From: Spirosoma fluviale
GTDB taxonomy: Bacteria; Bacteroidota; Bacteroidia; Cytophagales; Cyclobacteriaceae
Length of the DNA stretch: 38,004 nt
Direction: 5' to 3'
Assembly: GCA_945872775.1 (NCBI GenBank)
Contig: CAMCBC010000005.1
Location: 1 to 38,004, forward strand
The notes below the pieces were generated by a model, which had not been told where the DNA came from, searched no databases, and saw only the letters and a list, made by a program, of their open reading frames with translations. Below, in pieces: positions 25,537-34,109 of the stretch. A program made the translations under genes and the position numbers. The stretch's first letter is position 1, and each line of letters begins with the position of its first letter.

Positions 25537-25575
25537 GTATATGCTTATATACTATTTGTTACGATTACTAACAAA
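25537..25575. promoter_or_regulatory. Two adjacent palindromes, candidate TetR operator
   Basis: GTATAT-GCTT-ATATAC (25537-25552) is a perfect inverted repeat. Two bases later TTTGTTA-N7-TAACAAA (25555-25575) is another perfect one. Both lie 65-105 bases before the tetR start codon. Sizes of 16 and 21 bases fit operator half-site spacing for TetR-family dimers. Confidence 0.5.
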
Positions 25576-25580
25576 AATGA

Positions 25581-25611
25581 TTGAAAAGCAAACCTTTGAT
25601 TGGTATCTTTC
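25581..25611 (+). promoter_or_regulatory. Putative promoter of the tetR-ABC-hlyD-tolC operon
   Basis: TTG (25581-25583), a 20-base spacer and TATCTTTC (25604-25611) match the Bacteroidota layout with one mismatch in the last base of the -7 box. It starts six bases after the second palindrome, so a bound repressor could block it. Confidence 0.4.
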
Positions 25612-25639
25612 GTTATAGGTTTAGTTTCGACACAAAAAA

Positions 25640-26311
25640 ATGGAATCGATTTTAAAGAAAATACGGGTTGATGTAAACAGTAATCTGTTTCTAAAAGACC
25701 CATTTAGTTCGGAGTTAGGCGTGCTAATTGTTCAAGAAGGCGCTCACCTTATTCAGGAATTGGGAATGGAGCACTTCACTTTTAAAAAATTAGGCGCTAA
25801 GATTGGAAGTACAGAGGCAGCTATTTACCGGTACTTTGAAAACAAGCACAAGTTGCTTTTGTATCTGAGTGCATGGTATTGGGCTTGGTTGGAACATAAT
25901 TTAGTTTTTGGCACTGCCAATCAATCTGATCCAGTGGGCAGGCTATCCGTTGCAATTCGATTGCTTGTGGAGGGCCCGATTTACAAGCAAAATGATTTTC
26001 TAGACCCAGAAATTTTAAGAAGTATAGTGATCAATGAATCTATCAAAGGATTCTTGACCAAGGAGGTTGATTTGGAGCATGAGTCTGGGATTTTTTCCCA
26101 GGTATATAAATTTGGAGACCGAGTTTCTGCCATAATTGGAGAGATCAATCCGGATTACCTCTATCCCAAAACCTTAGTATCTACAATTCTTGAGTCTAGC
26201 CTATTGCAGAACTTCAATTCCCAGCATTTACCGGGAATGCTGGATTCAGGTCCCGATAGCAAAGACCGTTATCAATTCTTTTTTCAACTCGTGACCAAAG
26301 CCATTCACTGA
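25640..26311 (+). CDS. TetR/AcrR family transcriptional regulator
   Basis: A 223-residue DNA-binding regulator. The TetR-type helix-turn-helix is at about residues 47-77: HFTFKKLGAKIGSTEAAIYRYF followed by ENKHKLLLYL. The segment before it is longer than usual (about 35 residues ahead of the first helix). The C-terminal part is helical and should form the dimer and ligand pocket; its ligand is unknown. The gene opens an operon with three exporter genes and its stop overlaps the next ATG (TGATG). Together with the palindromes upstream, this suggests that it represses its own operon and is released by a small molecule that the exporter handles. That is inference. Confidence 0.9.
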   Translation: MESILKKIRVDVNSNLFLKDPFSSELGVLIVQEGAHLIQELGMEHFTFKKLGAKIGSTEAAIYRYFENKHKLLLYLSAWYWAWLEHNLVFGTANQSDPVGRLSVAIRLLVEGPIYKQNDFLDPEILRSIVINESIKGFLTKEVDLEHESGIFSQVYKFGDRVSAIIGEINPDYLYPKTLVSTILESSLLQNFNSQHLPGMLDSGPDSKDRYQFFFQLVTKAIH

Positions 26312-28008
26312 TGCAGCGCGAACAAGAATTAACACCGATCAGACGATTTTTCAATATTCTCAAAGAAGAGAAAAATCAAGTCTATGCCATTTACTTCTAT
26401 GCGATTTTAAATGGGTTGATTACGCTCATCTTGCCTTTGGGTATTCAGGCCATCCTCAACTTTATTCTTGGGGGTAGAATTACTACTTCTTGGATAATTT
26501 TAGTGGTTATTGTGGCTGCAGGGGTAATTTTTGGTGGTTTTTTACAAATCTCCCAACTTCAGATTATGGAGAAATTCCAGCAGCGAATTTTCTCGAAATC
26601 TGGACTTTCTATTGCCTACCGTTTGCCACGAATCAAAACTGAAATACTTCATGGCAAATATGCGCCTGAAATCGTGAATCGGTTCTTTGATACAGTGAGC
26701 TTGCAAAAAGGAATGGCGAAAATCTTGATTGATTTCTCTGCTGCGCTTCTTCAAGTGGTTTTCGGACTTTTATTGCTTTCATTTTACCATCCTGCTTTCA
26801 TCGTATTTGGCTTAGGTTTATTTGGGATTTTGGCCCTAATCTTTTATTACACCGCTCCAAAAGGAATGGAAACTGCCATCCAGGAGTCTTCCTATAAATA
26901 CCAAACAGCCTATTGGTTGGAAGAAGTAGGGAGAACCTTGAATTCATTTAAACTGGTAGGAACCACACAACTTCCCATCCTGAGAGCCGACAAGCTAATT
27001 CAAAAATACGTTCAGTTTAGATCGCAACACTTTAATGTATTGATTTTCCAATACAAGGTGATGATTGCATTTAAGGTACTAATTGTTACCAGTTTATTGA
27101 TCGCAGGTAGTTTGCTTTTAATTAATGATCAAATCTCTATTGGACAATTCGTTGCGGCAGAAGTAATTATTATTCTCGTGGTCAATTCGGTGGAGAAACT
27201 CATTCTTTCCTTGGAAACAGTCTACGACACCTTAGTATCCATTGATAAGCTTGGTCAAATAATGGATTTGGACTTGGAACACCATGAGCCTCATGAAAAA
27301 GTGATAGACCCTACTTCAGAAGGTATCAAGTTTAGCATGGAGGATGTGGTTTTTCAACCCGCAGATTCACACCAGCCACTATTGTCTGGAGTGACCTTTA
27401 CGATTGCGCAGGGTAAGAAAGTAGTCGTAACTGGAAAGAGTGGAAGTGGAAAAAGTGCCATGATGGCTTTATTTTCTGGTCTTTACGAAGAGTACCAGGG
27501 AAAAGTATTAGTCAATGACCTGTCTTTGGAATACATCAACTTGGAGAAATTCCGGGGTATGGTTGGTGATTTTCTTGAGCTTCAACAGATTTTTCACGGT
27601 ACCATCCTTGAAAATATCTGCATGGGAAGAGATTATACCCAAGAGCAATTGGAATCCCTCATTGCCCTAGTTGGGTTGAAAGACTTTATCTACCAAGCAC
27701 CTATGGGATTGGAAGCCGTTCTTCAGCCTGAAGGCAAAGGTTTATCTAAAACCATCGCGCATCAGATTTTGCTTGCTAGGGGGTTTGTGGGGCAACCGAA
27801 GGCTTTGATTATGGAGAATATCCTAAACTATGTGGATCCTACTGTTAAAGCCAAGGTAATCGACTATGTAATGAAAGGGCCTTGGACCTTGATTATGATT
27901 TCGGATGAACCAAAGGTGCAGCAGTTGGCTGACGAGGTGATCGTAATGGATCAAGGCAAGCTTGCTTTTCAAGGAAAATTTGAGGACTACCGTACTTTCA
28001 AAAACTAA
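26311..28008 (+). CDS. ABC transporter (permease-ATPase fusion) with degenerate nucleotide-binding motifs
   Basis: A half-transporter of 565 residues: a membrane domain with six predicted helices (about 25-310), then a nucleotide-binding domain (about 338-565). Walker A is intact (GKSGSGKS, 375-382). Other motifs are not. The signature LSGGQ reads LSKTI (478-482). In Walker B (PKALIMENILNYVDP), the Asp is Glu502 and the catalytic Glu is Asn503. The H-loop His is Asp532 (IMISDEPK), and the Q-loop Gln is not evident. The domain may bind ATP without normal hydrolysis. It carries no N-terminal peptidase domain. The neighbouring HlyD and TolC genes make a tripartite envelope exporter, of type I secretion or drug-efflux style. 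The frame is otherwise uninterrupted with normal codon use, so it does not look like a decaying pseudogene. Confidence 0.88.
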   Translation: MQREQELTPIRRFFNILKEEKNQVYAIYFYAILNGLITLILPLGIQAILNFILGGRITTSWIILVVIVAAGVIFGGFLQISQLQIMEKFQQRIFSKSGLSIAYRLPRIKTEILHGKYAPEIVNRFFDTVSLQKGMAKILIDFSAALLQVVFGLLLLSFYHPAFIVFGLGLFGILALIFYYTAPKGMETAIQESSYKYQTAYWLEEVGRTLNSFKLVGTTQLPILRADKLIQKYVQFRSQHFNVLIFQYKVMIAFKVLIVTSLLIAGSLLLINDQISIGQFVAAEVIIILVVNSVEKLILSLETVYDTLVSIDKLGQIMDLDLEHHEPHEKVIDPTSEGIKFSMEDVVFQPADSHQPLLSGVTFTIAQGKKVVVTGKSGSGKSAMMALFSGLYEEYQGKVLVNDLSLEYINLEKFRGMVGDFLELQQIFHGTILENICMGRDYTQEQLESLIALVGLKDFIYQAPMGLEAVLQPEGKGLSKTIAHQILLARGFVGQPKALIMENILNYVDPTVKAKVIDYVMKGPWTLIMISDEPKVQQLADEVIVMDQGKLAFQGKFEDYRTFKN

Positions 28009-28014
28009 TTGGCT

Positions 28015-29367
28015 ATGTTGAATATTTCAAAAAACACCATCAAAGACTCAAGTCCTTTCATTGGTGCCAAAAGCTTGGAAATCACACTCCCAAAAAGGGA
28101 GAGCAAGAAGCGATTGAAAATTTTGATATGGGTGATTGTTGCTTTTTTTCTGATGCTCTTCTTGCCATGGACACAGAATATTCGTTCCAAGGGCCTAGTT
28201 ACAGCGCTGCGTCCTGACCAGCGTCCGCAGACAATTCATTCCATTATTGCTGGACGAATTGAGAAATGGTATGTGGCTGAAGGCGATTATGTAGCGGCAG
28301 GGGACACTATCTTGCGGATTTCAGAAGTAAAGGACGAGTATTTTGATTCCTTGCTACTTCCGCGAACGCAGCAGCAGGTGGATGCCAAAACGCAAGCTGC
28401 ACAGTCCTATGGGGAGAAAGTAGGAGCTTTGGAAAACCAAATTTCTGCGCTTGAGCAAAATAATATCCTCAAGTTGCAGCAAGCACGAAACAATTTGAAG
28501 ATTGCTGAATTGAAGGTACAGTCCGACAGTATGGAATTGGTGCAGGCCAAAGTCAATTACGATATCGGAAAGTTTCAATTGGATCGTGCGGAACAACTTT
28601 TAAAAGAAGGGTTGATTTCTGTTACTACTTTGGAAGGTAGAAGACTCAAGTTCCAGGAGGTTCAAGCAAAGTTGATTGGCTCTGAAAACAAATTTCTGAG
28701 CAGCAAAAACGAGTTTATTACTTCCCGAATTGATTTGAGCGCCATAGACAATGAGTTTAAAGACAAGGTTGCCAAGGCAAATTCCGATAAATTCACGGCT
28801 TTGTCCTCTCAATTTGATGCAGAAGCTACGGTAACTAAGCTTGAGAACCAGTACTCCAATTATGAGCAGCGGGCGCAGTACCGGTATATCCTAGCACCGC
28901 AAAATGGATACATCGCCAAAGCCATTCAGGTAGGAATCGGTGAAACCATCAAGGAGGGGGCTGAAATCGTAAATATTGTGCCTGCAGATGCTGAATTGGC
29001 AGTTGAAATGTATGTACAGCCAGTGGACTTGCCCTTGGTTCAGCCTGGAAATAAGGTTCGTTTCATCTTTGATGGTTGGCCCGCAATCGTCTTCTCGGGA
29101 TGGCCTCAGCTTTCCAACGGAACTTTTGGTGGAGTAGTCATTGCGATTGACCAGTTTGCCGGTCCTACAAATCAATACCGTGTATTGGTTACCGAAGATC
29201 CAGAGGAAGAGGGCTGGCCAGATTTATTGCGCATGGGTTCCGGTGCTGAAGGCATCGCCTTGTTCAATGATGTGCCCGTATGGTATGAAATCTGGCGACA
29301 GCTCAATGGCTTCCCTGCAGATTACTATTCTCAAGAAGAAAAAGATAAAACTGCTTCTGCCAAGTAA
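28015..29367 (+). CDS. HlyD-family periplasmic adaptor protein
   Basis: The membrane-fusion adaptor of a tripartite exporter, 450 residues. The chosen start is the ATG at 28015; a TTG directly after the previous stop would add only two residues. A single membrane helix (about 34-54, LKILIWVIVAFFLMLFLPW) anchors it. The first lipoyl half-motif reads IIAGRIEKWYVAEGDYVAAGD and the second half YILAPQNGYIAKAIQVGIGE. Between them runs a long coiled-coil hairpin (about 110-285). A beta-barrel domain follows (VRFIFDGWPAIVFSGWP). It sits between the ABC gene and the TolC-like gene, overlapping the latter's start by one base, and should bridge the two. Confidence 0.92.
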   Translation: MLNISKNTIKDSSPFIGAKSLEITLPKRESKKRLKILIWVIVAFFLMLFLPWTQNIRSKGLVTALRPDQRPQTIHSIIAGRIEKWYVAEGDYVAAGDTILRISEVKDEYFDSLLLPRTQQQVDAKTQAAQSYGEKVGALENQISALEQNNILKLQQARNNLKIAELKVQSDSMELVQAKVNYDIGKFQLDRAEQLLKEGLISVTTLEGRRLKFQEVQAKLIGSENKFLSSKNEFITSRIDLSAIDNEFKDKVAKANSDKFTALSSQFDAEATVTKLENQYSNYEQRAQYRYILAPQNGYIAKAIQVGIGETIKEGAEIVNIVPADAELAVEMYVQPVDLPLVQPGNKVRFIFDGWPAIVFSGWPQLSNGTFGGVVIAIDQFAGPTNQYRVLVTEDPEEEGWPDLLRMGSGAEGIALFNDVPVWYEIWRQLNGFPADYYSQEEKDKTASAK

Positions 29368-30761
29368 TGAAAAAAGTAGCACTACTCTTCTTCTGGCTCG
29401 TGTCTTCGGCTTCACTTTTGGCTCAAGAAATTCAAAAGTTAAGCTTTGAAGATTACATGCTATGGGTTCAAGACTATCATCCCATTGCCATCCAAGCAGA
29501 TCTTAACCTTCGCTTAGGTCAAATGGAGGTGCGTAAAGCGCGTGGGGGTTTTGATCCCATGCTGTATGGCAACCTAGATAAAAAGGAGTTTAACCAATCC
29601 ACTTACTTCGAAAAGAGAGAGGCAGGCGTACTCGTGCCTACTTGGATGGGGGTGGAGCTGATGGGTAATTTTGAGCAGAACTCCGGAGCTTTCCTCAACT
29701 CGGAAGGTAACGTGCCCACCAATGGGCTACTTTCAGCGGGTGCTGCTGTAAATTTAGGACAGGGGTTGCTTTTGGATGATCGTAGAGCTACGCTTCAAAA
29801 GGCACAACTCTATGCCCAAGCTACAGAAGTGGAGCGCCTTAACTTCAGAAATGAACTGAATCTTCAAGCAACCGCTGCCTATTGGAAGTGGGCGGCAGCT
29901 TACGAGAATAAATTGGTCCTTGAAGAAGGAGTGAAGCTGGCAAAAATTCGATTTGATGGAATTAAACGCAGTTACGAACTAGGTGATCAAGCGGCGATTG
30001 ATACCGTAGAGGCCCTGTCACAATTGCTGAATAGAGAATACCGCTTGCAGCTTGCCGAGAATACGTTTTTCGAAAATACGCAGGTGTTGAATACCTTTTT
30101 ATGGAATGATTCAGGAGAACCGATGCTTCTTGAATCGGGAGTTTTTCCTCAACCCCTATCCCAATTTCTAAATGCTGCCCCTGATGCAGAGGATTTGCGG
30201 GCTTTGGTGGTTAGGCATCCAGAATTGTTGCTCACAGATTTTGACTTAGCAAGCTTGAAGGTCGAGAAGCGATTGCAGACGCAGGAATTGCTTCCTGTAG
30301 TCAAGCTGAAATATAACTTCCTAACCGAGGAGTTGGCAGATGCCAATCCTTCCCCTCTTTTTGAGAACAATTACAAATGGGGATTAACGGTGTATACGCC
30401 TTTGTTTTTACGAAAGACGAGAGGGGAACTGGGAAGCACCAAGGCGAAACTAGAAATCAAGCAAACAGGTAGAAATTTGAAGGAGCAGCAGCTCAGAACA
30501 AAGTTGGAGACAGAACTTAACTCTTGGAATCTATTGAATCAACAGGTGCGTACTCTTGGAGAAAATGTAAAGAGCTTGGAGGCCTTACTCTCCGGAGAAA
30601 CCCGTCGTTTTGAGATTGGAGAAAGTAGTCTATTTTTAGTCAATGCACGCGAAGTAGCGGTTTTTGACGCGAGAGTTACCTTGAACGAGCTTTCTTCTCG
30701 GCTTCAAATTGCCTATGCAAAGGCTAGATTTGCGGCTGGGGTCGGCTTTGCCGAAAACTAA
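29367..30761 (+). CDS. TolC-family outer-membrane efflux protein
   Basis: The outer-membrane channel component, 464 residues. A signal peptide (MKKVALLFFWLVSSASLLAQ) precedes two helical repeats rich in Leu, Gln and Glu (for example LNLQATAAYWKWAAAYENKL and LRTKLETELNSWNLLNQQV), as in the TolC alpha-barrel. It is the last gene of the exporter operon. Its stop overlaps the stop of the converging uxaB by four bases, leaving no room for a terminator between them. Confidence 0.88.
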   Translation: MKKVALLFFWLVSSASLLAQEIQKLSFEDYMLWVQDYHPIAIQADLNLRLGQMEVRKARGGFDPMLYGNLDKKEFNQSTYFEKREAGVLVPTWMGVELMGNFEQNSGAFLNSEGNVPTNGLLSAGAAVNLGQGLLLDDRRATLQKAQLYAQATEVERLNFRNELNLQATAAYWKWAAAYENKLVLEEGVKLAKIRFDGIKRSYELGDQAAIDTVEALSQLLNREYRLQLAENTFFENTQVLNTFLWNDSGEPMLLESGVFPQPLSQFLNAAPDAEDLRALVVRHPELLLTDFDLASLKVEKRLQTQELLPVVKLKYNFLTEELADANPSPLFENNYKWGLTVYTPLFLRKTRGELGSTKAKLEIKQTGRNLKEQQLRTKLETELNSWNLLNQQVRTLGENVKSLEALLSGETRRFEIGESSLFLVNAREVAVFDARVTLNELSSRLQIAYAKARFAAGVGFAEN

Positions 30762-32062
30762 GACTTCCCGTTTAACTTGGAATAGGCGAGTTCAAGGCTG
30801 ATTCGATCTTCGATCCCAAACAATTCCTGACTTGCTTGAATGACTTTGTCTAATTCAGATGCATCACTAGCTTGAAGTTGCTTGAAGTACCGCTTGTTTT
30901 CTTCCGAGTCTCGCATCTGATCGGGGGATTGCAAGTGACCCATAAGCAGTGCCACTAAGCCTACTGTGATTCGAGGAGGTAGCATTCTCTTTTTTTCTAA
31001 AGAATAGGAGCAAATAGGTAACAATCGACTTTTGAACTTGGCAATGGATTGCAATGAAATGTCATTCAGTGCATGGGACATGAACGGATTTTTAAATCGG
31101 TCGAAGATGGCTGATGTATAGGCTCGAAGTTCATCCAAGGGCTGGTCTAAAAACGGAAATAGCTCCTCTTCTGCCAAGAGATTGAGTTCTTGAAGCCGAC
31201 CGGGGTCCTGCACATATTCCTGAACGGTTTTAATTTGTTGTAACCTTCCTAGGGCCGCCATTAGGGTGTGTAACCCATTTAAAATGCTGATTTTGCGTTT
31301 GGTGTAGGAGAGGAGTGAGTCAGTGAGCACTACCCCTTTGCACTTTCGGAAAGGTAATTTTTTCAAATCTTGGTCACTTCCTTCAATTCCCCAAAAAAGA
31401 TAGGGTTCTACCTGTACGGTGTAGGGAGCTACTTTTTCCGCGAGCTGCTTTGGAAATCCAGGCACAATCCGATCCACCAATGTATTGTGAAAACGACAGT
31501 TGAGATTGAGCCAATTCAAAAATTCAGCATCTAATTTCCATGCCGATGCATGCTGCTGGATTAAGCTTTTCAAGAAGTCTCCATTGTTAGGAATAAGTTC
31601 GCAAGGGAGGAGGATCGTTTTTAATTCTGGAGCTTGTTCAAAACGAGTGTAAAGCCATTGAGTAATCCTTCCTGGAAATGAGCTGGCGATTTGATCTTGG
31701 TCGCCTTCTTGACTCCAAACCAATCCCGCCTCAGTGACATTGGAAATGAGGTATTTCAGTTCTGCTGAACTAGCATATGAAAAGAACTTTTCAGAGTCCT
31801 GGGGTAAGCTGAGCCCATCCTTAATGCAGGTGATGGATTGAAATTTCTCGATGGTTTGGCCTTGATCCCTACCCGCTACATACACTTCGTAGGCATAGTC
31901 TTGTGTACGTAATCCTTCAAGGGTATTGCCATCGGTGCTTTGAACTAGGCAAACCTGTAGGGATTCACCTTGGCTATTTAGTTCTTCGATTAAGGGTTCA
32001 ATAAAACCACGGAGGAAATTTCCTGTTCCAAATTGGAGAACCTGTATCGATTGACTATTCAT
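30758..32062 (-). CDS. uxaB: Tagaturonate reductase (altronate oxidoreductase)
   Basis: An NADH-dependent enzyme of the mannitol dehydrogenase family that reduces D-tagaturonate to D-altronate in galacturonate breakdown. At 434 residues it is somewhat shorter than E. coli UxaB. The dinucleotide motif is QFGTGNFLRGF (10-20), LLPCELIPNNG (about 151-161) follows, and the catalytic KxxxxNxxH motif is complete: K257, N262 and H265 in KRKISILNGLHT. The call over mannitol or mannonate oxidoreductase rests partly on context: uxaA, kdgK and eda lie next to it. It is transcribed away from the DUF1330 gene and runs tail to tail into the TolC-like gene. Confidence 0.85.
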   Translation of the reverse strand: MNSQSIQVLQFGTGNFLRGFIEPLIEELNSQGESLQVCLVQSTDGNTLEGLRTQDYAYEVYVAGRDQGQTIEKFQSITCIKDGLSLPQDSEKFFSYASSAELKYLISNVTEAGLVWSQEGDQDQIASSFPGRITQWLYTRFEQAPELKTILLPCELIPNNGDFLKSLIQQHASAWKLDAEFLNWLNLNCRFHNTLVDRIVPGFPKQLAEKVAPYTVQVEPYLFWGIEGSDQDLKKLPFRKCKGVVLTDSLLSYTKRKISILNGLHTLMAALGRLQQIKTVQEYVQDPGRLQELNLLAEEELFPFLDQPLDELRAYTSAIFDRFKNPFMSHALNDISLQSIAKFKSRLLPICSYSLEKKRMLPPRITVGLVALLMGHLQSPDQMRDSEENKRYFKQLQASDASELDKVIQASQELFGIEDRISLELAYSKLNGKS

Positions 32063-32071
32063 TTTTTGTTA

Positions 32072-32092
32072 GTTTAACTTCGCAATTTAAAC
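32072..32092. promoter_or_regulatory. Inverted repeat between divergent uxaB and DUF1330 genes
   Basis: GTTTAA (32072-32077) and TTAAAC (32087-32092) form a perfect inverted repeat with a nine-base spacer. It sits in the only 40 bases between two divergent start codons. It is a candidate binding site for a uronate regulator, but no regulator gene is in view. Confidence 0.35.
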
Positions 32093-32102
32093 ACTAAAAA
32101 CT

Positions 32103-32387
32103 ATGGCAGCCTACATGCTTGTTGAAGTAGCTATTCATTCACCCATGTTGTATGAAAAATACAAAGAAAAGACCCCTGCTAGTCTGCAAGCTTTTGAGGG
32201 AAAGTTTGTCCTGAGAGGTTTGCCAGTGGAGGCTTTGGAAGGTACTTGGGATCATGATCGGCTCGTTTTGTTGGAGTTTCCCAACCGAGAGAAGGCCTTG
32301 GCTTGGTATCATTCTCCGGCTTATCAAGAAGCCAAACAAATCCGTGATAAGGCTTCTACAGCTCGGTTTTTGTTAATCGGAGAGTAG
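32103..32387 (+). CDS. DUF1330 family protein
   Basis: A 94-residue cytoplasmic protein of the DUF1330 (dimeric alpha-beta barrel, ferredoxin-like) family; function unknown. It shows the family run AAYMLVEVAIHSPMLYEKY, FVLRGLPVEALEGTWDHDRLVLLEF and WYHSPAYQEAKQIRDKAS. It lies between uxaB and uxaA but points the opposite way from both, so a role in uronate use is possible though unproven. Confidence 0.88.
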   Translation: MAAYMLVEVAIHSPMLYEKYKEKTPASLQAFEGKFVLRGLPVEALEGTWDHDRLVLLEFPNREKALAWYHSPAYQEAKQIRDKASTARFLLIGE

Positions 32388-32431
32388 GTAACTAGCTGTT
32401 TGACGGATGATTGAGACTCGGGGCAGGGTCA

Positions 32432-34060
32432 TTAAAGGGAAACGCCTCTTTTCCAGGGGATGAAATCAAAATTCCGTTTTTCCTCCGCCTTGGTTTGTAT
32501 TTGACCACTCGCCACCGCAACTAGAAACTCCATTAATCTTTCTCCTGCAGTTGCCGGTGTTTCCTCTCCAGAAATGATGGTGCCTGCATCGAAGTCGATG
32601 ATATCGGGCATTTTCAGCGCCAGTTTTGTATTGGAGGCCACCTTGATTACAGGGCAAATTGGATTTCCTGTAGGGGTACCTAATCCGGTAGTAAATAGAA
32701 TTAAATTGGCACCGCTTCCGGCAAGGGCTGTGGTGCTCTCCACATCATTTCCAGGAGTACACAGGAGATTGAGACCTGGATTGGTAATGTATTCTGGATA
32801 GTCCAAAACATCCGAAATAGGTGCGGTACCTCCTTTTTTGGCGGCGCCACAAGACTTAATCGCATCTGTGAGGAGTCCGTCTTTGATGTTTCCTGGGCTC
32901 GGGTTTTTGTCAAATCCGCTTCCAACCCGTTTGGCGGAAGCATTGTAGGTTTCCATCAGGTGTACAAATTTTTTGGCAAGCTCTGGACGAGTACATCTGT
33001 TGATTAGGTCTTGCTCTGCTCCGCATAATTCCGGAAACTCAGATAGAATGGCTGTACCTCCCAAGGCTACTACTACATCCGACACATGTCCAAGGGTTGG
33101 ATTGGCCGAAATGCCCGAAAATCCATCTGATCCACCGCACTCCAAGCCGACCACCAGTTTACTGAGGGGTGCTGGCTCTCGGAAACACTGGTTCGCTAGC
33201 TTCAATCCATCTATTGTATCTTTTACAGCCTTTGAAAGTAAGGCATGGGTCGTTCCTTCTTGCTGCTGCTCACAGATCATCACGGGTTTTTGGCAATTCA
33301 GAGATGCAAGCTTTTCTTGAAGTAAGCCTACTTGGGCATTTTGACATCCCAGACTCAATACGGTGGCACCAGCTACATTGGGGTGGTGGATGTACCCCGC
33401 AAGGAGACTACAAAGTGCAGAAGCATCATCTCTAGTGCCTCCACAGCCCATGCTATGGGTTAAGAATCGGATGCCATCCACTTGCGGGAAAAGTCTATTG
33501 CGTTCTATCTCCAAGGTAGCGCTTGTATCTGCTAGTGCTGTTCCACTTTTATCACCAGCGATTAGGGCCTTAATTTGCAGTTCGTAGGGATTGGGCTGCG
33601 CAAACCCGAGTGCATTTTCAAAAGCCTCTTGCAGCAGTTTGATGTTGGTGTTTTCACAAAATACGAGAGGTAGTACCAACCAATAATTGGCGGTACCTAC
33701 CTGCCCATCTTCTCGATGGAAGCCTAAAAAAGTTTTGTCTTTCCAATGGGCTACCTCAGGCTGCCTTCTAGCTTCTGTTTTTAGTTCTAAAGAATAGGCT
33801 TGGGTTTTGTGTTGGATGTTTTCCAAAGTAAGGGCAGCCCCTTTATTGATTTTTTGAGTTGCTTCCGCCACTACGGTGCCGTACATTAAAATTTCGTCAC
33901 CAGGAAAAAAATCCTGAAGTGCAAATTTATGCTTGGCTGGAATGAATTGCCGTATTTCGAGGGAATGCAATTCGAGCTTTACCTGCTCCCCAGGAGTTAA
34001 GTCGCAGAGGGCTACGCCGACATTATCCAAAGAATCTAATAGGAGTGCGGTGTTATTCAT
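32432..34060 (-). CDS. uxaA: Altronate dehydratase
   Basis: Dehydrates D-altronate to 2-keto-3-deoxygluconate (KDG). At 542 residues it contains an N-terminal SAF-type domain (about 1-95) fused to the altronate/galactarate dehydratase core. The core starts at FLGFHREDGQVGTANYWLVLPLV. Conserved Cys and Gly motifs include HSMGCGGTRDD, LSLGCQNAQ, GLECGGSDGFSGI and NLLCTPGNDVEST, consistent with an iron- or metal-dependent lyase. It is transcribed divergently from kdgK with 49 bases between start codons. Galactarate dehydratase is the closest alternative, but with uxaB nearby altronate is far more likely. Confidence 0.93.
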   Translation of the reverse strand: MNNTALLLDSLDNVGVALCDLTPGEQVKLELHSLEIRQFIPAKHKFALQDFFPGDEILMYGTVVAEATQKINKGAALTLENIQHKTQAYSLELKTEARRQPEVAHWKDKTFLGFHREDGQVGTANYWLVLPLVFCENTNIKLLQEAFENALGFAQPNPYELQIKALIAGDKSGTALADTSATLEIERNRLFPQVDGIRFLTHSMGCGGTRDDASALCSLLAGYIHHPNVAGATVLSLGCQNAQVGLLQEKLASLNCQKPVMICEQQQEGTTHALLSKAVKDTIDGLKLANQCFREPAPLSKLVVGLECGGSDGFSGISANPTLGHVSDVVVALGGTAILSEFPELCGAEQDLINRCTRPELAKKFVHLMETYNASAKRVGSGFDKNPSPGNIKDGLLTDAIKSCGAAKKGGTAPISDVLDYPEYITNPGLNLLCTPGNDVESTTALAGSGANLILFTTGLGTPTGNPICPVIKVASNTKLALKMPDIIDFDAGTIISGEETPATAGERLMEFLVAVASGQIQTKAEEKRNFDFIPWKRGVSL

Positions 34061-34109
34061 CGTAATTATTTCTTATTTTGGTCAAATTAGATAAAAAATT
34101 TATTCTTCC

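Noticed and set aside
26311-28008. The ABC gene as a pseudogene
   Set aside because: The frame is intact over 565 codons, Walker A and the membrane domain are well formed, and flanking operon genes are tightly packed; loss of motifs looks selective rather than random decay.
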